Of a stretch of DNA of 64,000 nucleotides, positions 60,167 to 64,000 are shown piece after piece. The notes beneath the pieces were generated by a model. That model searched no databases. It saw nothing but the letters and a program-made list of their open reading frames with translations, and had not been told where the DNA came from. Where the stretch lies: the NCBI RefSeq assembly GCF_014642855.1, contig NZ_BMJB01000001.1:2728001-2792000 (forward strand), read 5' to 3'. Source of the DNA: Edaphobacter acidisoli (GTDB lineage: Bacteria > Acidobacteriota > Terriglobia > Terriglobales > Acidobacteriaceae). Numbering within the stretch: the stretch's first letter is position 1; every line of letters begins with the position of its first letter. A program made the position numbers and the translations under genes.

Positions 60167-60530
60167 GGCCGTTCTCTCTCAGGTGTAGACCTCTTTGTTT
60201 GTCATTCCCGAAGGGAATCTGCGTTTTGCTTCGGATGCCACGGCTACATCTGGAGGCGAACGGCTCCAGACATCGTCTAGCAGAAAATTTTGCCGGCATT
60301 CTCCCCTCAATCATTGTCATCCTGAGCGAAGCGACCGCAGGGAGCGTAGTCGAAGGACCCCGACACAGCCAAATCCCACCCATACCCTCCAACCCTTTCA
60401 GCCACAACATCAGACATCCTGTCACCACGTCAGCCCTCACACCCCCAACAGCCGTCATCCTGAGCGGAGTCGAAGGACCTGCGTGCATTTGCGTCAGATA
60501 CACCGGCGACATGACGCCGCTTTAGCGAAG
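60167..60530. repeat. 364-bp intergenic region with dispersed GTCATCCTGAGCG repeats
   Basis: ATTCCC-GAA-GGGAAT (60204-60218) begins the region. GTCATCCTGAGCGAAGCG with GTAGTCGAAGGACCCC (60318-60361) and GTCATCCTGAGCGGAGTC with GAAGGACCTGCG (60457-60484) are two members of the repeat type also seen at 7774, 6929 and 21302. No gene is seen. Confidence 0.55.
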
Positions 60531-61310
60531 CTAGTTTGGTGTTGGCTGTGCGATTTGATCGATCACAACAACATCGACTGCGGCTCTCGTCGCCTTCAGC
60601 TTCAGGCCTAGTTGCTCTTGAATTGCCGTAAACAGGCCCGGGGGAGCAGCGCCATCGGCTGTAGTGACTGCGCCTGGGTTGGGGAGATCAGGTGTCCAAC
60701 GCAGCACCAGGTCATACCGCCCTTCGATGTTTGTCTGATTGACGACTGGGCGATCCAACACAAACCGCTGGAAGAACGTTGCAAGATTCGTCATCGTGGC
60801 ATTGCCGACGTGCAGTCCACCGTGTCCGTTGTAAGCGACCGCAGGAATGCCCTCGGCTGGCGACACTGTTGTCGTGAGCTTGGTCGTCTTGTCTGCCTTC
60901 AATAGCACGTAGACAGGGAGCACCCTTTGCTCGTGGTGCATCCTTACGGCGAAGCGTTGCACTAACAACTGCTGCACCATCGACTTCATCTGATCAGAGC
61001 TCGGACGCTTCTCCGTCTCGGGATCGGCCATCACGTCAAACTTCCGTGTCCTCACCCACGCTGGCCCTCCTGCCAACTGATCCGAATGCATGTTGTACGC
61101 ATATTGGAAGAGGTCCAGAAATGTAGTGCCCTCGGTTACGAATCGATTGCCGCGAATTTGCATGAGGGTCGCGGTGTCCGGCGCGCTTGGCTTGATCGTT
61201 GCTACCGGGAAGGACAAGATGCCCGCCGATTTTTGTGGTGAAGATTCCTGAGCAGCAACAGTGCCGCAGATGAAGAGGCAAAGACAAACAACTTTGATCT
61301 TTGTTCGGAT
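60531..61310 (-). CDS. TIGR03435-type exported protein with non-canonical start
   Basis: The core (FPVATIKPSAPD, GNRFVTEGTTFLDLFQYAYNM, QLAGGPAWVRTRKFDVMADP, MVQQLLVQRFAVRMHHEQRVLPVYVLLKAD, and a C-terminal VVDQIAQPTPN-like end) is the TIGR03435 domain common in Acidobacteria. A TTG at 61217 is the nearest usual start, but upstream in frame the codons spell a signal peptide (RTKIKVVCLCLFICGTVAAQ) back to 61310. There is no ATG, GTG or TTG before it. An ATC at 61308-61310 lies 9 nt after AAGGAG (61325-61320), and an ATT at 61317-61319 is next to it. I place the start at the ATC; the function of the family is unknown. Confidence 0.75.
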   Translation of the reverse strand: MRTKIKVVCLCLFICGTVAAQESSPQKSAGILSFPVATIKPSAPDTATLMQIRGNRFVTEGTTFLDLFQYAYNMHSDQLAGGPAWVRTRKFDVMADPETEKRPSSDQMKSMVQQLLVQRFAVRMHHEQRVLPVYVLLKADKTTKLTTTVSPAEGIPAVAYNGHGGLHVGNATMTNLATFFQRFVLDRPVVNQTNIEGRYDLVLRWTPDLPNPGAVTTADGAAPPGLFTAIQEQLGLKLKATRAAVDVVVIDQIAQPTPN

Positions 61311-61349
61311 GGGTGCAATCTCCTTCGTAAAGCTTAAACGGGCGTCTAC

Positions 61350-61895
61350 CTATGTTCCATTGAGGGGTGGCCCCAGTAATTCCATGCCATGCTTGCGGTA
61401 GTAGGCTGCGCTTTGCTGTGGAGACGATGCGCCGCGGAAGAACTCCTCCATACTGCCTGCGGGTGAAAAGGCGATGATCATTCTGCCGGGTGTGCGCCCG
61501 GTCACGGCAAAGGCGTGCGGAACTCTTCGCGGCCCGAGAGCAGACTCGCCAGGGCCGAGTTTTACTTGCTTGTCGCCAATCTGAAAGAGGAATTCGCCCT
61601 CGATGACATAGAACCATTCCTCCTGTTCGAGATGAAGATGCAATGGTGGTCCTCCGTGCACTGCGTTGGCATGTTCGATGACGAACAGGTTGCCGTTCGT
61701 CTCGCGGGTCAGGACTTTGAATTCGAGGCCACCGAAGCCTGGGTGAGTTTCGTCGAGGCGGTCGTGTCCGGCGGGCACAATCATGGCTTCTTTCGAGACA
61801 GGGTCGGATAAGTGTGTCGTGGCGAATGCGAACGATGGCGTAAGTGCGAGAGGAAAGGCCGTGGCTGCGGACTTGAGGAAGCTGCGACGCTTCAT
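61350..61895 (-). CDS. Tat-exported cupin-domain protein
   Basis: 181 residues. The N terminus MKRRSFLKSAATAFPLALTPSFAFA is a Tat signal (RRSFLK), so the protein folds before export, perhaps with a metal. Cupin motif 1 is GPPLHLHLEQEEWFYVIEGEFLF (His, His, Glu ligands) and motif 2 GPGESALGPRRVPHAFAVTG with the last His. The C-terminal helix SMEEFFRGAS... follows. Substrate unknown. It precedes the TIGR03435 gene by 39 bp and may be read with it. Confidence 0.85.
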   Translation of the reverse strand: MKRRSFLKSAATAFPLALTPSFAFATTHLSDPVSKEAMIVPAGHDRLDETHPGFGGLEFKVLTRETNGNLFVIEHANAVHGGPPLHLHLEQEEWFYVIEGEFLFQIGDKQVKLGPGESALGPRRVPHAFAVTGRTPGRMIIAFSPAGSMEEFFRGASSPQQSAAYYRKHGMELLGPPLNGT

Positions 61896-62155
61896 GGAGA
61901 TCCTTTCTTGCTGGATTCCTGATTACGTGTCGGTAGAGGTGCGGGGTAATTGTATAACCGGGCCTGGTCGCCTTCGATCGTGCTCATAAGAACGGAAACG
62001 CGTGGAGCACGTTGTATTGCGCGCCTTCGGAGGTCGATGCCGATAAACAGTCGCATGGTTTCGTGGCAAGCTCGTCTACGGCTCGATCGCGCTGCTGAAA
62101 CGATGATGCCCATTCACGCAAGAGACGCGAATGGGCATGTGAAGACAGCAGTGTT
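61896..62155. other. Intergenic region between a PEP-CTERM gene and the Tat cupin
   Basis: ATGCCCATTC (62106-62115) pairs with GAATGGGCAT (62129-62138), 17 bp past the PEP-CTERM stop on the minus strand; it probably ends that transcript. The rest (61896-62105) shows only spurious frames. Confidence 0.5.
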
Positions 62156-62971
62156 TCAGCGAGAGCCGAACTTCTTTCTGGCTGCTCCGGCAATTGCAAT
62201 GAGGCCGGTACCGAAGAGCGCAAGCGTGGATGGTTCAGGAGTGGATGGCGGCGTGACCGGGACTCCGCCGACGGTGACTCCGTCGATGGCCATGCCAGTG
62301 TCGTAGAGCTGGTCGATCCAGTTGGTGACGCCGAACTCCAGGTAGTAGTTGCCTGCCGTCGGGATTGTGTAGCTGGAGAGAACCCAGCCGGTGTAGCCGC
62401 ATCCGGGGCCGAAGCATGACCCGGAGTATCCGCCGAGGGGCGACCAGTCGGGCCCGCCCCCGATGATTGGAACGGAGGATGGTGTCAGGGTTGCAACTGG
62501 GGTCGGTAGACCCGAGCCGGGAACGATGCTTCCCGTTGGCTCGGTCCGTCCTGTGAAGAGAAGAGCGACCGGGTCGTTTGAAGAGTTAAAGAGCTCGGCC
62601 CATCCATAATCGGCGTAGGTCGTTCCGCCGCCGGCTCCATCGGAGGTGACAAAGTTGAAATAGAAGTTGAGAGCTGTTCCGCTGGTTGCAGAGAAGACGG
62701 GAGTCGCCAGCGTCGATCCGTTGGTCTCACTCGTCTTTGTAACGCCTGGAACAACAGCGGTTGAGGAAGAACCGTTGGTCGTGATGTATTCGTAGGAGCT
62801 GTTGCCGGTGGGCGAAAGCGTCACAACGCCATTGGCGCCGAGACTGCCGCAGGAACCGCTGCAAGTCCAGCCGGAGGGAATTGGGTCGGCCAAGGATATT
62901 CCAGCTAAACCGAAGAGAGCCAGGCCCAGGGTAGTGAAGCGAATAATAGCTACTGGTAAAGAAGTCTTCAC
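62156..62971 (-). CDS. PEP-CTERM sorted exported protein
   Basis: Start placed at GTG 62971 (AAAGGA 6 nt upstream) rather than the frame's ATG at 63238, since a signal peptide (LPVAIIRFTTLGLALFGLAGISLA) then begins the protein. 271 residues. The mature part is Gly/Ser/Thr-rich with CSGSCGSLG near 32 and a GSCFGPGCGYTGW motif (three Cys), probably a beta-sandwich. The C terminus carries TPEPSTLALFGTGLIAIAGAARKKFG: PEP box, hydrophobic helix and basic end. It would be processed by an exosortase elsewhere in the genome. Confidence 0.9.
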   Translation of the reverse strand: MKTSLPVAIIRFTTLGLALFGLAGISLADPIPSGWTCSGSCGSLGANGVVTLSPTGNSSYEYITTNGSSSTAVVPGVTKTSETNGSTLATPVFSATSGTALNFYFNFVTSDGAGGGTTYADYGWAELFNSSNDPVALLFTGRTEPTGSIVPGSGLPTPVATLTPSSVPIIGGGPDWSPLGGYSGSCFGPGCGYTGWVLSSYTIPTAGNYYLEFGVTNWIDQLYDTGMAIDGVTVGGVPVTPPSTPEPSTLALFGTGLIAIAGAARKKFGSR

Positions 62972-63405
62972 GGCATATCCTTTCTGTCCAGAATGAGGGT
63001 CTACTCGAGCGTGGGCTAGCCACTTCTGCAATGAGGGGGCCGAGATAAATACGGGGGCCGGGATGGGGCCGAATGAGACTGGGAGGGGGTCGATGCAACC
63101 TGGACGGCAACAGTGAAAGCATTTCGCTGGCCATCTGCATCGTGCAGATTTCAAAGCGGCAGGCATTCGCGATGCAGCAAGGTTTTGCGCACTAATCGAG
63201 CGGGAGTGGTAGGCATGTTGCCTGCCTGTACGACGCACTCCCGCACACGGAGGTTATGCGGCAACGCAGTTTGTATGCTGCGAGAGCTAAGCGCTTGATC
63301 TGGATTTCCGAGGGGTGTTCAGGAGATGGAAGAGGATTTTGACAAGACGGAGCGGAGCGCGCTTTCGCTCGGGGTGCCGGGTTCGAGTGCGCTCCGCTCG
63401 CTCGC
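62972..63405. other. Structured 434-bp intergenic region
   Basis: No gene is seen. It holds a G-tract cluster at 63036-63090 (three GGGGCCG units), ATCTGCA-TCG-TGCAGAT (63133-63149), GCGGGAGTG...CACTCCCGC (63200-63244, with an inner GGCA-TGT-TGCC), and GAGCGGAGCGC...GCGCTCCGCTC (63350-63360, 63389-63399). The last may terminate the SDR transcript. Confidence 0.5.
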
Positions 63406-64000
63406 TTAGCGCAGGCCGCCTGCAGCCTGCAGCAGCGAGCCGGTGACCCAGCGGGCGTCGTCGGAAGCAAGGAAGGCGACGACGGAGGCGATGTCGTCGG
63501 GATACCCGATGCGTCCGAGCGGCGTGTCCTTGACCGCTTGATTGATGAAGTCGCTACCTTCGAACCCTGAGGCTTTGAAGCCTTCGGTGACGACCGGGCC
63601 AGGGTTGACGGCGTTGACGCGGATCTTTTTCGGGCCAAGCTCTTTTGCCAACACGCGTGTAATGGCGTCGACCGCGCCTTTGGTGCCGGTGTAGACCGCG
63701 GAACCTGCAGGCGTGTTCTCCGCGACGACGGAGCCTATGTTGATGATGCTGCCGCCTTCGTCGGGGAAGAGCGCTGTGCCTGCTTTGGTGGCGAGCAGAA
63801 GGCCGGTCACGTTCGTACCGAAGATACGTTCGATCTCTTCTTCGGTGATCTGGTCGAGCGGCGCGAAAGCGTAGACGCCTGCGTTGTTGACGAGGATGTC
63901 GACTTTGCCGAAGGCTTTCTTCGTCTCGCTGAAAAGCTGGTCGATCTCGGCGGCCTTGGATACGCTGCCGCCTACCGCGATGGCTTTGCCGCCAGCTTTG
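63406..64000 (-). CDS. SDR-family oxidoreductase, C-terminal part (truncated by window edge)
   Basis: The frame is open to the window end; its N terminus with the cofactor-binding GxxxGxG is beyond base 64000. Visible are the NNAG motif (DILVNNAGVYAF), the N-x4 helix (NVTGLLLATKAG), the catalytic Ser in INIGSVV and the YTGTKGA Tyr-x3-Lys pair. The end is VAFLASDDARWVTGSLLQAAGGLR, like FabG-type or glucose dehydrogenase-type reductases, where GG(L) follows the strand. It probably reduces a carbonyl with NADPH; substrate not known. Confidence 0.92.
   Translation of the reverse strand, partial: KAGGKAIAVGGSVSKAAEIDQLFSETKKAFGKVDILVNNAGVYAFAPLDQITEEEIERIFGTNVTGLLLATKAGTALFPDEGGSIINIGSVVAENTPAGSAVYTGTKGAVDAITRVLAKELGPKKIRVNAVNPGPVVTEGFKASGFEGSDFINQAVKDTPLGRIGYPDDIASVVAFLASDDARWVTGSLLQAAGGLR

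Noticed and set aside
1..64000. CRISPR arrays and tRNA or rRNA genes
   Set aside because: No regularly spaced repeats and no cloverleaf or rRNA-like segment was found in any intergenic gap.

Overview
The window (about 60% G+C, densely coded on both strands) looks like a chromosomal segment of an acidobacterium, most likely family Acidobacteriaceae (class Terriglobia). Evidence for this is the combination of a roughly 1200-residue Oar-type TonB receptor with an N-terminal carboxypeptidase-like domain (50524-54141), a TIGR03435-type secreted protein (60531-61310), two PEP-CTERM proteins, an LpxC gene (Gram-negative outer membrane), several orphan cupins and glycoside hydrolases, and repeated palindromic intergenic elements. 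The genus cannot be fixed from sequence alone. I see no tRNA, rRNA, CRISPR array, integrase or transposase.

Layout. 1-3149 is a leftward group: a polytopic membrane protein, a His/Met-rich exported protein and a truncated metallophosphoesterase. 3379-7609 holds a DUF4230 protein, folK, lpxC, an M20 peptidase and maf. 7836-10681 is a leftward envelope-stress-like operon: ECF sigma factor, zinc-finger/HEAT anti-sigma factor and a double-PDZ protein. 10769-16176 carries RNase HI, a MarR regulator divergent from a TonB receptor, bioY, a DUF1284 protein, a GH24 lysozyme and a YqeY-like protein. 16266-23836 has a PadR/membrane-protein operon, a class V aminotransferase, hicBA, an exported acetamidase/formamidase, serA and an FmdB-type zinc ribbon protein.

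23837-34386 has cupins, a DUF6496 basic protein, an unrecognised lipoprotein with a C-terminal anchor, gatB, a zinc-less alcohol dehydrogenase/quinone reductase, an orphan sugar-binding lipoprotein and mfd. 34436-42548 has a DUF885 protein, galU, a zinc-ribbon miniprotein, a PEP-CTERM protein, murQ with an apparently circularly permuted glycerophosphodiesterase, an LprI-like protein and ruvB. 42592-50457 has a GH27 alpha-galactosidase, an ABC exporter with its TetR regulator, an XRE-cupin regulator, a fibronectin-type-III lipoprotein, a fumarylacetoacetase-family hydrolase and transaldolase. 50524-64000 has the Oar receptor, hslUV, a GH79-like enzyme, a small membrane protein, a CDF metal exporter, the TIGR03435 protein, a Tat-exported cupin, the second PEP-CTERM protein and the 3' part of an SDR oxidoreductase.

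Most of the window is housekeeping and envelope function: lipid A (lpxC), UDP-glucose (galU), muropeptide recycling (murQ), transcription-coupled repair (mfd), Holliday junction migration (ruvB), protein quality control (hslUV) and serine synthesis (serA). I found no large novel gene system. The observations most worth following are the permuted GDPD (39640-40746), a secreted gene with no canonical start codon (TIGR03435), a possible TonB-receptor/BioY biotin route behind a MarR operator, a PadR operator that runs through its own start codon, a terminator plus overlapping upstream ORF ahead of serA, a parS-like 16-mer near 54400, an HslV with a 41-residue propeptide, and a family of long palindromic intergenic repeats.
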